A stretch of DNA of 64,000 nt from CBDFKV01 sp965249035. Lineage in GTDB: Bacteria; Pseudomonadota; Gammaproteobacteria; Arenicellales; Poriferihabitantaceae. Position 1 is the first letter of the stretch, and every line of letters begins with the position of its first letter. Made by a program: the position numbers and the translations under genes. Location of the stretch: positions 62,001-126,000 of the forward strand of contig CBDFKV010000006.1 in the NCBI GenBank assembly GCA_965249035.1, in the 5' to 3' direction. The notes under the pieces are model-generated. The model worked only from the letters and a program-made list of their open reading frames with translations, was not told where the DNA came from and did not search any database. Shown piece by piece: positions 52,109 through 61,249 of this stretch.

Positions 52109-53272
52109 ATGGCCATTCCCCGCAGCGATAAATACCAAATCATCAAGCGTACTACCATCGTCGGCGGCATCATCGATGGTCTATTGGGCGTCCTCAAAAT
52201 AGTAGTGGGAATGATCGGGCAATCGCAAGCGCTGGTCGCCGATGGTGTCCATTCTTTATCTGATCTGGCCAGTGATGTTCTGGTGATCTGGGCAGCTTCG
52301 CACGCTAATGAAGACCCCGACGACGACCATCCCTATGGTCACGAACGTATCCAAACGCTCGCCACTATTATGCTCGCTGCAGCACTAATGCTGGTGGCGG
52401 CCGGATTCTTATGGGATGCCATACAGCGCATCATCCACCCAGAGAACCTGCAGTCGCCCAGTCAGCTGGTATTAGCCGCGGCCCTACTGTCGACCATAGT
52501 CAAAGAGGCTTTATATCACTACACCCAGCGGGCGGCGATTGCCATCAACTCTAAGCTATTAAAAGCCAACGCCTGGCACCACCGTTCGGACGCCTTGTCT
52601 TCAATCATCGTCGTCTTTGGCGTCCTTGGCGTTTGGATGGGTTTTGAGTATTCTGACGCACTCGCTTCCGTTGGCGTCGCATTGATGATCGCTAAAGTTG
52701 GCTGGGAAATTGGCAAAGACAGCCTAGAAGAACTGATCGATACGAGTGCAGACCCACAAATGGTGGCAGACATGCGTAACACCATATTGGCCGTTGAAGG
52801 AGTGAGCGACGCGCACCAGGTTCGCACCCGCAAGATGGCTGAAAAGGTGGTCATGGATGCGCACATCCGAGTTAATCCAACCATCACGGTGTCAGAAGGT
52901 CACCGTATCGGGGATGCGGTTGAACGCGCATTACATCGCCAGTTTGATACCCTGGGCGATCTTACCGTACACATCGACCCGGAAGATGACGACGTCAAAC
53001 GCCCGTCTTACCACCTGCCACTGCGCAGCGTTCTGATTGCGCGTATTGAGCAAGCATTCGAATCTCATGCCCATGAATTACACAGCCTACGCCTAAACGA
53101 CCTTATCGACATGCGGCTGCATTATCTGGATGGCAGTATTAATCTCGAAATCTTACTGCCATTGGTGGGCAAGCAAATAGAGCTGGAGCAAAAATCTACC
53201 GCAATCAAAGCCGCCCTGGCTGAAATTGAAGATATTGGCAGAGTAACCGTTCTTTTCGCGGTCGAAAAATAG
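52109..53272 (+). CDS. Cation diffusion facilitator family transporter
   Basis: 387-residue inner-membrane metal/proton antiporter of the FieF/ZitB type. About six helices lie in residues 15-210; the metal site appears as DGVHSLSDLASD in the second helix and HHRSDALSS in the fifth. The cytoplasmic domain (about 215-300) has the usual ferredoxin-like fold (DAHQVRTRKMAEKVVMDAHIRV), and an extra C-terminal domain of about 90 residues follows. The metal could be Zn or Fe. The ATG at MAIPRS is preferred to an upstream frame overlapping surE promoter DNA. Confidence 0.9.
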   Translation: MAIPRSDKYQIIKRTTIVGGIIDGLLGVLKIVVGMIGQSQALVADGVHSLSDLASDVLVIWAASHANEDPDDDHPYGHERIQTLATIMLAAALMLVAAGFLWDAIQRIIHPENLQSPSQLVLAAALLSTIVKEALYHYTQRAAIAINSKLLKANAWHHRSDALSSIIVVFGVLGVWMGFEYSDALASVGVALMIAKVGWEIGKDSLEELIDTSADPQMVADMRNTILAVEGVSDAHQVRTRKMAEKVVMDAHIRVNPTITVSEGHRIGDAVERALHRQFDTLGDLTVHIDPEDDDVKRPSYHLPLRSVLIARIEQAFESHAHELHSLRLNDLIDMRLHYLDGSINLEILLPLVGKQIELEQKSTAIKAALAEIEDIGRVTVLFAVEK

Positions 53273-53533
53273 ACGTCCCTCCGCTATCTTTTCTGGGCCT
53301 TGACGTGCCTGATCCGGCCTGAACCAAGACGGCGCCAATAGAGTTCAGATCAGTAACACCGCTGGAATTGACCGTTCAGGGAAAACAACTGGCAATCAAC
53401 AGTCGCTATCAGAGTAAAACTGGTCCTGTTTCCCAACGACAGTGTTGGCTTAATGGTGTTAAATACAACTTTGGTACGATTCCGAACCGATTACTATTCT
53501 GATTGAACTGACCGACACCAACGCGCAACTGGC

Positions 53534-55225
53534 ATGCCTCGACAAAAATCTCGTAAAAACATGAAAAAACACTGGCACCCAAAAGGGCGACCAGTAGACC
53601 CCGAAGCCTTAGCCAAGGTGCAACAGTTGATCGGTAGCACTCCGTGGCGTAAAGATTTGCTGATTGAATATCTACACGCGATCCAGGACGATCAAGATTA
53701 TTTATCGCTCGACGATATGAACGCGCTGGCACAATGTTTGAAACTCGCGCCAATTGAAGTCTATGAAGTGGCAACGTTTTATCATCATTTCGACGTCATC
53801 CACGACCAAGAAACCCCACCTCCTCCCCTGACTGTGCGAGTTTGCAATTCGATCAGCTGTGAGCTGGCTGGCAGCAAACAATTAATTAAGCAACTGGCAG
53901 AATCAACCGACCCCAGCCGAGTACGTATTCAAGAAGTACCGTGTGTCGGTCGCTGCGCAGAAGCACCAATTGCGGTAGTTGGCAATAATCCCGTCGATTA
54001 CGCCCACGTACAATCGGTTAATCGCGCCATTGAGCTAGACCAGACCGATTGCCCACCGCTCCTCCACTCGCTTGATGACTACCTAGCTGACGGGGGTTAC
54101 CAAGTAGTGCAACAATGCTTGAACGGCGAGATAGCCGTCGAAGAGCTGATCCAAGCGCTGCAATCGTCTGGATTACGTGGTTTGGGGGGGGCAGGCTTCC
54201 CCGCGGCACGCAAATGGGAAATCTTGCGCACTCAGTCTAAGCCCCGCTGGGTCGCGGTCAACATCGACGAAGGCGAGCCGGGAACGTTTAAGGACCGCCA
54301 TTACCTCGAAGAACAACCGCATCAATTGCTTGAAGGCGTACTCATGGCAGCCTGGGCAATCGAATCAGAGCACTGTGTTTTATATGTCCGAGATGAGTAT
54401 CCGGCCGTTCGAGAAAGCCTCGCCAACGCCATAGACGCACTCAAAGCCTGGGCACCGTTTGACTTGCCTATGATAGAAATTCGACGCGGCGCTGGCGCTT
54501 ATATTTGCGGTGAAGAATCCGCCATGATCGAATCGATTGAAGGCAAACGAGGTATGCCGCGCCAACGCCCACCGTATATCGCTGAGCAAGGTTTATTTGG
54601 ACAGCCCACCTTGGAACACAATTGTGAAACTTTATTTTGGGTGCCTGAAGTACTGTCTTGTGGCACCGACTGTTTTAACTTAAACGGCCGTCACGGTCGC
54701 AAGGGCTTGCGCTCATTTTCGCTCAGTGGCCGAGTCAATAACCCCGGCGTCCATTTCGCACCCGCTGGTATTACCTTGCAGGAATTGGTAGACGAATACG
54801 GCGGCGGCATGCAACAAGGCCATAACTTGTATGGCTATTTACCAGGAGGTGCGTCAGGCGGCATCTTGCCTGCGTCCTTAGCAGATCAACCACTTGATTT
54901 CGACACCTTGCAAGAACACGGCTGTTTTATCGGTTCCGCCGCAGTCATCGTATTTTCTGATCAGAATCGTGCCCGCGACGTCGCGCTCAACGCCATGCGA
55001 TTTTTCAAGCACGAGTCTTGCGGCCAATGTACGCCCTGCCGCGAAGGCACCAGCCAAGCGGTTGAGTTGATGCAAGCCAAACACTGGGATACGGCACAAT
55101 TAGAAGAATTGGCTTGTGTCATGGAAGATGCATCAATTTGTGGGCTCGGCCAAGCCGCGCCGAACCCTTTACGTTGCGTGATTAAGTATTTCCCCGATGA
55201 AATCAGCACCTCTGAGGCAGACTGA
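53534..55225 (+). CDS. NAD-linked formate dehydrogenase, fused NuoE-NuoF-type (gamma-beta) subunit
   Basis: 563-residue electron-transfer subunit combining two proteins that are separate in FdsGB. Residues about 1-155 are NuoE/FdsG-like with four cluster Cys residues (CNSISCELAG and VPCVGRCAEAP). Residues about 180-560 are NuoF/FdsB-like with LRGLGGAGFPAARKW (NADH/FMN), GAGAYICGEESAMIESIEG and ESCGQCTPCREG with a 4Fe-4S cluster. It should carry electrons from the catalytic subunit to NAD+. The next gene starts one base after its stop. A second Met ten codons in is an alternative start; neither has a clear ribosome site. Confidence 0.9.
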   Translation: MPRQKSRKNMKKHWHPKGRPVDPEALAKVQQLIGSTPWRKDLLIEYLHAIQDDQDYLSLDDMNALAQCLKLAPIEVYEVATFYHHFDVIHDQETPPPPLTVRVCNSISCELAGSKQLIKQLAESTDPSRVRIQEVPCVGRCAEAPIAVVGNNPVDYAHVQSVNRAIELDQTDCPPLLHSLDDYLADGGYQVVQQCLNGEIAVEELIQALQSSGLRGLGGAGFPAARKWEILRTQSKPRWVAVNIDEGEPGTFKDRHYLEEQPHQLLEGVLMAAWAIESEHCVLYVRDEYPAVRESLANAIDALKAWAPFDLPMIEIRRGAGAYICGEESAMIESIEGKRGMPRQRPPYIAEQGLFGQPTLEHNCETLFWVPEVLSCGTDCFNLNGRHGRKGLRSFSLSGRVNNPGVHFAPAGITLQELVDEYGGGMQQGHNLYGYLPGGASGGILPASLADQPLDFDTLQEHGCFIGSAAVIVFSDQNRARDVALNAMRFFKHESCGQCTPCREGTSQAVELMQAKHWDTAQLEELACVMEDASICGLGQAAPNPLRCVIKYFPDEISTSEAD

Positions 55226-55226
55226 G

Positions 55227-57977
55227 ATGAGCAAAATACAATTCAGCTTAAACGGCAAAATCGTCGCTGCCAACCTTAAAGAATCTATACTCGAAGTAGC
55301 TAAACGCGAAGGCATCAAAGTACCCCATTTATGCTGCAAAAAAGGCTTACGTGCCGATGGCAATTGCCGCACGTGTATGGTCGAAATTGAAGGCGAGCGT
55401 ACGCTGGCTGCCTCTTGTCGCCGCCAGCCCAGCGAAGGCATGGTGGTGTCGACTAATAACCATCGAGCGGTTCGCGCTCAAACAAGCGTACTGTCCTTAT
55501 TACAAAGCCGCACCAGCGACTCACAATATACCCTTAACAATGAGCTGGATGACTGGAGTGCGCAACTCGATCTTTCGGTGAGCCCGATTAGTATGAGCAC
55601 TCTGCCCATTGGCAGCTATAGCGACACTTCGCACCCGGCATTCGTGTTTAACGAAGACACCTGCATACTCTGCACCCGCTGTGTTCGAGCCTGTCGTGAA
55701 ATCCAGGCAAATGACATCATTGGCCTGGCCCATCGCGGTGATAAAACTCAGATCACTTTTGACTTGCATACACCATTGGCTGAAAGCCGCTGCGTTGCCT
55801 GCGGTGAATGCGTACAGGCTTGCCCCACCGGGGCGCTCGCCAATAAGGGCGATGTTGATTTACAAACTGCCGATAAAACCGTCGACTCACTCTGCCCCTA
55901 TTGCGGGGTGGGTTGTTTACTGCGTTACCACGTCAAAGATAACCGTATTCTCAAAGTCGATGGCCGCAACGGCCCAGCCAATGAAAGCCGTTTATGCGTC
56001 AAAGGCCGTTACGGTTATGACTACGTGCATAGCCCTGAGCGCTTAACCACGCCATTGATTCGTCGTGAAGGTGTGGCTAAAGGCTTGAATGATCATTTTG
56101 ATCCGGCCAACCCCCTCAAAATGTTTCGTGAAGCCAGTTGGGATGAAGCGCTTGACCTGGCAGCTAGCGGCTTTACCACGATCAAAAACGCGCGCGGTAG
56201 CGAAGCGCTATCGGGATTTGGCTCGGCCAAAGGCAGTAATGAAGAAGCTTACTTATTTCAAAAGCTGATCCGAGTGGGGTTTGGCACTAATAATGTCGAT
56301 CATTGCACGCGCTTATGCCACGCTTCCAGCGTCGCCGCGCTGCTCGAAGGCATCGGCTCAGGCGCAGTCTCTAATCAGGTCGAGGACGTCAAACACGCTG
56401 AAGTTATTTTGGTGATCGGCTCCAACACCACGGCGAATCACCCCGTTTCAGCCAGCTTTATAAAAAACGAGGCACGTCGCGGCAAAACCTTGATCGTCAT
56501 AGACCCACGTCGAATTGATCTGGCACGGCACGCTGATTACTTCTTGCAGTTCAAGCCCGACACTGACGTCGCGTTACTCAATGCCCTGCTTCATACCGTC
56601 ATTGATGAAGACTTGATCGACCCTGATTACCTAAGCCAGTACACCACTCAATTCGACCAAGTCAAAGCAAATGTTACCGATTTTAGCCCTGAAGCGATGG
56701 CACCCATCTGCGGCATCCCCGCTGATAAGATTCGAGAAGTAGCCCGCGTTTACGCCCAGTCCAGGGCCTCGATGATTTTTTGGGGCATGGGCGTTTCGCA
56801 ACACGTACATGGCACCGATAACGTGCGCTGTTTGATCAGCCTATGCTTGAGCACCGGTCAAATAGGACGTCCTGGAACGGGCCTGCACCCATTGCGCGGT
56901 CAAAATAACGTTCAAGGTGCTTCTGATGCAGGTTTGATCCCAATGTTTTATCCTGATTATCAATCGGTCACAGACAGCCAAACGCGCCAGCGCTTTGAGC
57001 ACGTCTGGCAATCACCATTGAGCGACCAAAAAGGCTTGACCGTGGTTGAAATCATGCACGCCATTCACGACAACCACATTCGCGGCATGTACATCATGGG
57101 CGAAAATCCCGCTATGTCCGACCCCAACCTCAATGAAACTCGAGCCGCATTGGCAAAATTGGAGCATTTAGTCGTACAGGATATCTTCTTGACGGAAACC
57201 GCCGCTTTCGCTGACGTCGTGCTGCCCGCATCTGCCCTCGCTGAAAAAGATGGCAGCTTTACCAATACTGACCGCCGTGTGCAACGCGCTCGTGCAGTCC
57301 TGGACCCACCCGGTGACGCCGCCCAAGATTTGTGGATTATTCAGGCACTGGCGCAGCGCTTGGGCGCTCCCGGGTTTGATTTAAGCCTTGAAGAAACCTT
57401 TGAGGAGATGCGCAGTGTCATGCCTTCTATTGCCGGGATTTCTTGGCAACGACTATCAGATAATGATTCAGTTACTTATCCGTGTGCAAGTGAGGACGAC
57501 CCAGGCCAAGGCGTCGTGTTTACCCATGGCTTTCCCACAGCAAGCGGCAAAGCCAAGCTGGTTCCAGCGCAACTGATTTACGCTGATGAGCAACCCGATG
57601 ATGACTATCCTTTTGTGCTCATCACCGGCCGACGCCTGGAACATTGGCATACGGGTGCGATGACCCGACGCTCAGCCGTGCTTGATAGTATTGAACCAGT
57701 TCCGGTGGTAGACATGCACCCCGATGATGTTAGCCGTTTACAATTGGTCGCAGGCCAGCAAGTGACGATTGAATCCCGTCGCGGCAAACTGGTCGCACAT
57801 GTGCGTCAGGCACGATCAACCCAACCCGGTGAAATTTTCATTCCATTTTGCTACCATGAAGCGGCAGCCAACCTGCTGACCAACGAAGCACTTGACCCCA
57901 TAGGGAAAATTCCTGAATTTAAATATTGCGCCGCAAAAATCCATTCTAAAAACAAGGTTAATAATTCTCATTCGTAA
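55227..57977 (+). CDS. fdhA: Formate dehydrogenase, catalytic (alpha) subunit, cysteine type
   Basis: 916-residue molybdopterin enzyme oxidising formate to CO2. The N-terminus holds a 2Fe-2S ferredoxin domain (PHLCCKKGLRADGNCRTCM), then CILCTRCVRACREI and CVACGECVQACPTGA 4Fe-4S pairs, then the MopB cluster SLCPYCGVGCLL. The active-site residue is Cys in NVDHCTRLCHASS rather than selenocysteine. The C-terminus contains the pterin motif TGRRLEHWHTGAMTRRS. The layout matches FdsA. fdhD and an fdsC/fdsD homologue are not adjacent and must lie elsewhere. Confidence 0.95.
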   Translation: MSKIQFSLNGKIVAANLKESILEVAKREGIKVPHLCCKKGLRADGNCRTCMVEIEGERTLAASCRRQPSEGMVVSTNNHRAVRAQTSVLSLLQSRTSDSQYTLNNELDDWSAQLDLSVSPISMSTLPIGSYSDTSHPAFVFNEDTCILCTRCVRACREIQANDIIGLAHRGDKTQITFDLHTPLAESRCVACGECVQACPTGALANKGDVDLQTADKTVDSLCPYCGVGCLLRYHVKDNRILKVDGRNGPANESRLCVKGRYGYDYVHSPERLTTPLIRREGVAKGLNDHFDPANPLKMFREASWDEALDLAASGFTTIKNARGSEALSGFGSAKGSNEEAYLFQKLIRVGFGTNNVDHCTRLCHASSVAALLEGIGSGAVSNQVEDVKHAEVILVIGSNTTANHPVSASFIKNEARRGKTLIVIDPRRIDLARHADYFLQFKPDTDVALLNALLHTVIDEDLIDPDYLSQYTTQFDQVKANVTDFSPEAMAPICGIPADKIREVARVYAQSRASMIFWGMGVSQHVHGTDNVRCLISLCLSTGQIGRPGTGLHPLRGQNNVQGASDAGLIPMFYPDYQSVTDSQTRQRFEHVWQSPLSDQKGLTVVEIMHAIHDNHIRGMYIMGENPAMSDPNLNETRAALAKLEHLVVQDIFLTETAAFADVVLPASALAEKDGSFTNTDRRVQRARAVLDPPGDAAQDLWIIQALAQRLGAPGFDLSLEETFEEMRSVMPSIAGISWQRLSDNDSVTYPCASEDDPGQGVVFTHGFPTASGKAKLVPAQLIYADEQPDDDYPFVLITGRRLEHWHTGAMTRRSAVLDSIEPVPVVDMHPDDVSRLQLVAGQQVTIESRRGKLVAHVRQARSTQPGEIFIPFCYHEAAANLLTNEALDPIGKIPEFKYCAAKIHSKNKVNNSHS

Positions 57978-58141
57978 TAATACACTGAGCAAAAAGTTGA
58001 TCTAATCATGCCTTTTCACGCTTACCCCAAGCATATGGATTGATCAGACAAATAGATACAATATTGGATCGATTTTCACCCCGTAATGAGTTAAATTCGA
58101 TGCTCCGAAATCAACTTTCTTACAGAGCAAAATATATCTAT

Positions 58142-58615
58142 ATGTCGAAATATACTCCGCTTACTTCAAGCTTTCGTCGCCGCCTATTATTATCTGGCGC
58201 CGCGTTGTTAACTACCACTCTGGCCGCTTGTGGTGGCAGCAGTAACTCCGATACTGGAGCCGCACAGGAATCTACACAAGACTCTGCAAATGGTGCTGCT
58301 TACCAAGCCGCTAGTCCCTTCCCCTCAGGTTCTTGTCTACTTTGGAAGCCGACCTCTGAAATTGATCACGGGCTTGTCGTTTTAGTGCCGGCAGGTATGT
58401 TCGGTGGTGGGCCCGTCACTATCTTGAATGAGAATGGCGACCAATTTGCACAAGGGCGCGAACATGTAGATGCACGCGGCCACAATCAATGTAATGGTGT
58501 TCGTTATCACTTCGTGTTTGGCCGCGGTCCAGGGTCCAGCTTCCCCAATCCTTCCATTCTTAGTATCGGCGGGAAACACTATAAAGTCCCTAACCCAGCT
58601 GGTCGTTGGGAATAG
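58142..58615 (+). CDS. Predicted lipoprotein of unknown function
   Basis: 157-residue protein with an N-terminal Arg-rich, Tat-like region (SSFRRRLLLSGAALL) ending in the lipobox LAAC near residue 31, so the mature protein should be a lipidated, envelope-anchored protein. A Ser/Gly/Ala-rich linker follows, then a small beta-rich domain with two Cys residues (SGSCLLWKP and HNQCNGVRYHF) that may form a disulfide. I do not recognise the family. An upstream in-frame ATG would add 34 residues and bury the signal, so the later ATG is used. Confidence 0.75.
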   Translation: MSKYTPLTSSFRRRLLLSGAALLTTTLAACGGSSNSDTGAAQESTQDSANGAAYQAASPFPSGSCLLWKPTSEIDHGLVVLVPAGMFGGGPVTILNENGDQFAQGREHVDARGHNQCNGVRYHFVFGRGPGSSFPNPSILSIGGKHYKVPNPAGRWE

Positions 58616-58678
58616 GCTGACAAATCAGCATCATTTCTAGAATAGGCTGAAACTGTAAAGAAGATATTACACAACAGC

Positions 58679-59254
58679 CTATTCGACCCGCATTTTAATT
58701 AGCACTCCTTGCGATGTCGCCAGATTCACTCGCTGCCCGGGTGCTGCGACTGCTATAATTTCCCCATCAAAAGGGGCTCTGATCTCAGCTTGCGACAACA
58801 TCCATTTTGCGGTGATAGAGGCAGCATTCGCACGCGCTAGATCAGCGGCCGCGGCGGTTACTTCCAGCCCGACCATTTCCAACTCAACCGTTGATAATGA
58901 CCCTTCATCGTACAGTTCCTGCTGACGGTCATAATGCTGCTTAGCCAGTTTATGTTTCTCCTGGTGATACGCCATATCAGCCGCAGCTTGGTCCTTCATA
59001 GCGTGTAATTGCGTAGTATCCAAGCGCAATAATAGTTTGCCTTGTTGCACATTCTCACCCACATTGACCAACACTTCACTCACTTCACCAGAAACCCCTG
59101 GGCTCAATTCCAAGGCTGCACCTTCTGCAATTGAATCCGATAAAACCTGTGCATATACACCACTAGCGCTGAACACCGTAAATACGACGACTAGCCATTT
59201 CAATGCAATCAGCCCAAACCCTCGAAATGGCGACTTTTCTTTGACCTTGTTCAT
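58679..59254 (-). CDS. Short periplasmic membrane-fusion (HlyD-type) protein
   Basis: 191-residue exported adaptor. A signal anchor (about residues 12-38) is followed by a lipoyl half (SPGVSGEVSEVLVNVGENVQQG), a coiled-coil hairpin (about 80-150) and the second lipoyl half (AEIRAPFDGEIIAVAAPGQRVN). It stops there, whereas complete adaptors continue with a beta-barrel and membrane-proximal domain, so this is a minimal or truncated form with a clean stop. AAGGT lies five bases before the chosen ATG. A TolC-family gene is directly upstream, but no inner-membrane pump is present. Confidence 0.8.
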   Translation of the reverse strand: MNKVKEKSPFRGFGLIALKWLVVVFTVFSASGVYAQVLSDSIAEGAALELSPGVSGEVSEVLVNVGENVQQGKLLLRLDTTQLHAMKDQAAADMAYHQEKHKLAKQHYDRQQELYDEGSLSTVELEMVGLEVTAAAADLARANAASITAKWMLSQAEIRAPFDGEIIAVAAPGQRVNLATSQGVLIKMRVE

Positions 59255-59281
59255 GTAAACCTTCATCTCATTCAGTGACTA

Positions 59282-60625
59282 TCATTTAATAACTGCGGGC
59301 GGTGTATCTAACAGGGCATCAATCTGCTCCCAGATAACTGCGCGCTCATAGCGCGCGGTGGAATCCTCCCAAAGCGCCTTAGCCATATCAGCTTGTGCTT
59401 GTCCGATCTGTGCACGCACCTCCAGTTCGTAGAGTAATCGCGCCTTATCTAAGACCCGCTCCCGAAAATTCATTTCTATCTCGTTGTTCTTAATAATTTG
59501 ATCCAGTAAATCCAATCGTTGCACCCAATTGAGAACTTGTGTTCTTAGCTGATATTTTAAGGTCATACTCGCGGCATCAAGCTGGGTCTGTTCTGCTCCC
59601 AGTGTAGCAATCGCATGATCCGCCCGGCCTTGATCCAGCAATGGAATGCTTAACTGCAACATAGCAGCACGGGCGTCTTTGGTACTGTAGGACTGCTCAT
59701 ATTCACCCGCATGCAACCTTAAAGTAAGCTGCGGCCGCAAGCGTGACTGCCATACTTCAGACTGAGCGGTGATCGCTTGGTTTTGAGTCTGATGCTGCCG
59801 CAATAGCGGATGGTTCGCTAAGACCTCCTGAATCAGCACATCGTAATCAGGTTGTTCGCGCTCGTAGGCTGATAAATCAGGGACTAACAATTCCAGCGGC
59901 TTGGCACCAGGCAAAGCCATCGCTAAAGCCAATTGCTGGCGTGCGGCTCGTTGCTTATGCTGGGTCGCATTTCGCTTTTGTAGCGCTTTAAGGTGGGTTG
60001 CCTGCAAGGCCAAAACAGTCACTTCAGATTCACTATCAAATAGCTCACGCCGTTCATTGGCACGGTTGTACGGGAAATAAGCTAGCGACATCGCTTCGTT
60101 TTCAGCCGCAAATTCCTGGTCTGCGGCTAACACCTCCAAAAACCGCGCGATGATCATCACTCGCTGCAATCGTTTTTGATAAGCGACATTGATCAATGCC
60201 GCTTGCTGCTTTATGCGAGCGGCGTCACCGATGGCTGAATCTCCAAAGCCCCATAGTAATTTACTGATTGCCAGCTCAGCTCTGGAGTCATCTATCGTGT
60301 CATAACTATCATCATGCGCCCTATCGGCCACCCGGCCATCCAACAGAATATTACCCTGCCATCGATAACGGCTATCAACTCGACTGGAGTCGAGCTGGCT
60401 CGTTAGTGCCGACGCTTCGGCGTTTAAGATGTCGGGATGAGTAAGCTGCGCCAGCGACAAGGCTGTGGCTAAATCCAAGGTGCGTGGCAAAGCGGAAGAA
60501 ACTTCTTGCGGGGCAACATCAGCGGTGGTCTGCGCAAACACTGGCACTACCAAACACTCCATAAGTAAAGCACTGGCCAATAGAAAGGCTCGAGTGGTGC
60601 TGCCTATACTTAATGCCACGCCCAT
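59282..60625 (-). CDS. TolC-family outer-membrane efflux protein
   Basis: 447-residue protein with a signal peptide ending VPVFAQ and the two internal OEP repeats of TolC-like channels. The first holds LDLATALSLAQLTHPDI and the second DVLIQEVLANHPLLRQHQTQ, each leading into long helices. It should trimerise into an outer-membrane channel with a periplasmic tunnel. It lies in a minus-strand set with a SoxW-like thioredoxin upstream and a short fusion protein downstream, with no RND or ABC pump in the window, so its partner pump is elsewhere or atypical. Confidence 0.87.
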   Translation of the reverse strand: MGVALSIGSTTRAFLLASALLMECLVVPVFAQTTADVAPQEVSSALPRTLDLATALSLAQLTHPDILNAEASALTSQLDSSRVDSRYRWQGNILLDGRVADRAHDDSYDTIDDSRAELAISKLLWGFGDSAIGDAARIKQQAALINVAYQKRLQRVMIIARFLEVLAADQEFAAENEAMSLAYFPYNRANERRELFDSESEVTVLALQATHLKALQKRNATQHKQRAARQQLALAMALPGAKPLELLVPDLSAYEREQPDYDVLIQEVLANHPLLRQHQTQNQAITAQSEVWQSRLRPQLTLRLHAGEYEQSYSTKDARAAMLQLSIPLLDQGRADHAIATLGAEQTQLDAASMTLKYQLRTQVLNWVQRLDLLDQIIKNNEIEMNFRERVLDKARLLYELEVRAQIGQAQADMAKALWEDSTARYERAVIWEQIDALLDTPPAVIK

Positions 60626-60639
60626 AAATTTAGCCCAAC

Positions 60640-61194
60640 TTATGAATCAGAAGCCTTCTTTTGAGCACGGCGATACTGGCTGAATTTTTGGGTTTGATAG
60701 TGGCCACCAACAACAAACTCACCGAGTAATAAAAACTCATCAGCGTCCTTGGTGGTGCCAGTCAGCTTAGTCAGCAATTGACCGTCCGTATCGTAAAACG
60801 CGAATACCGGGGTGGCACGCACGCGCAATAACTCTGTCGCGAATTCGGTTTCGCTCACTTCCTTACCCGTGAAGTCAACGATCGGCGCGCCACCTTCAGC
60901 GTTCAGTTTCAAGATTTTGAAATGTTCTCGATAATAATCTTGTACCCGCGCATGATTCAAAACCGTTTGCTTCATGCGCATACACCAGGGGCAATCATTG
61001 GTTTCAAACATAATCAGCAATGCCGTTTTCCCTTCGTCGCTCACTACCGCTAACTCTTCGGTCATGTCACCAAAAGACTCTTCAAAAAATGCGATCTCAG
61101 GATCGCGGATTTCATCCGCAGCCAGTTGAACAGAAAACAAGCCGGTGGTGATCACCACCATTAAAACTACCGCTTTGCTTATATACAGCTTCAT
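60640..61194 (-). CDS. Periplasmic thioredoxin-fold protein (SoxW-like)
   Basis: 184-residue exported protein with a signal peptide ending VQLAADE and the active site CPWC in FETNDCPWCMRMK near residue 68. The thioredoxin fold closes with the cis-Pro loop VRATPVFAFYD. CPWC with this following pattern is seen in SoxW/thioredoxin_2-type proteins, which keep periplasmic sulfur-oxidation proteins reduced. In this sulfur-oxidising context that is plausible, though no sox genes are nearby. The gene lies 14 bp upstream of the TolC-family gene. Confidence 0.82.
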   Translation of the reverse strand: MKLYISKAVVLMVVITTGLFSVQLAADEIRDPEIAFFEESFGDMTEELAVVSDEGKTALLIMFETNDCPWCMRMKQTVLNHARVQDYYREHFKILKLNAEGGAPIVDFTGKEVSETEFATELLRVRATPVFAFYDTDGQLLTKLTGTTKDADEFLLLGEFVVGGHYQTQKFSQYRRAQKKASDS

Positions 61195-61249
61195 ATGTCT
61201 TCCACTACCTTAAAATTCTACGCAAAGATACACATTCTTAAGCCCGATC

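Noticed and set aside
53409..53774. 121-residue minus-strand frame before formate dehydrogenase
   Set aside because: It overlaps the start of the NuoE-like domain on the other strand and shows no recognisable protein features.
55227..57977. Selenocysteine in formate dehydrogenase
   Set aside because: The active-site position is a TGC/TGT cysteine codon in HCTRLCHAS, and there is no in-frame TGA.
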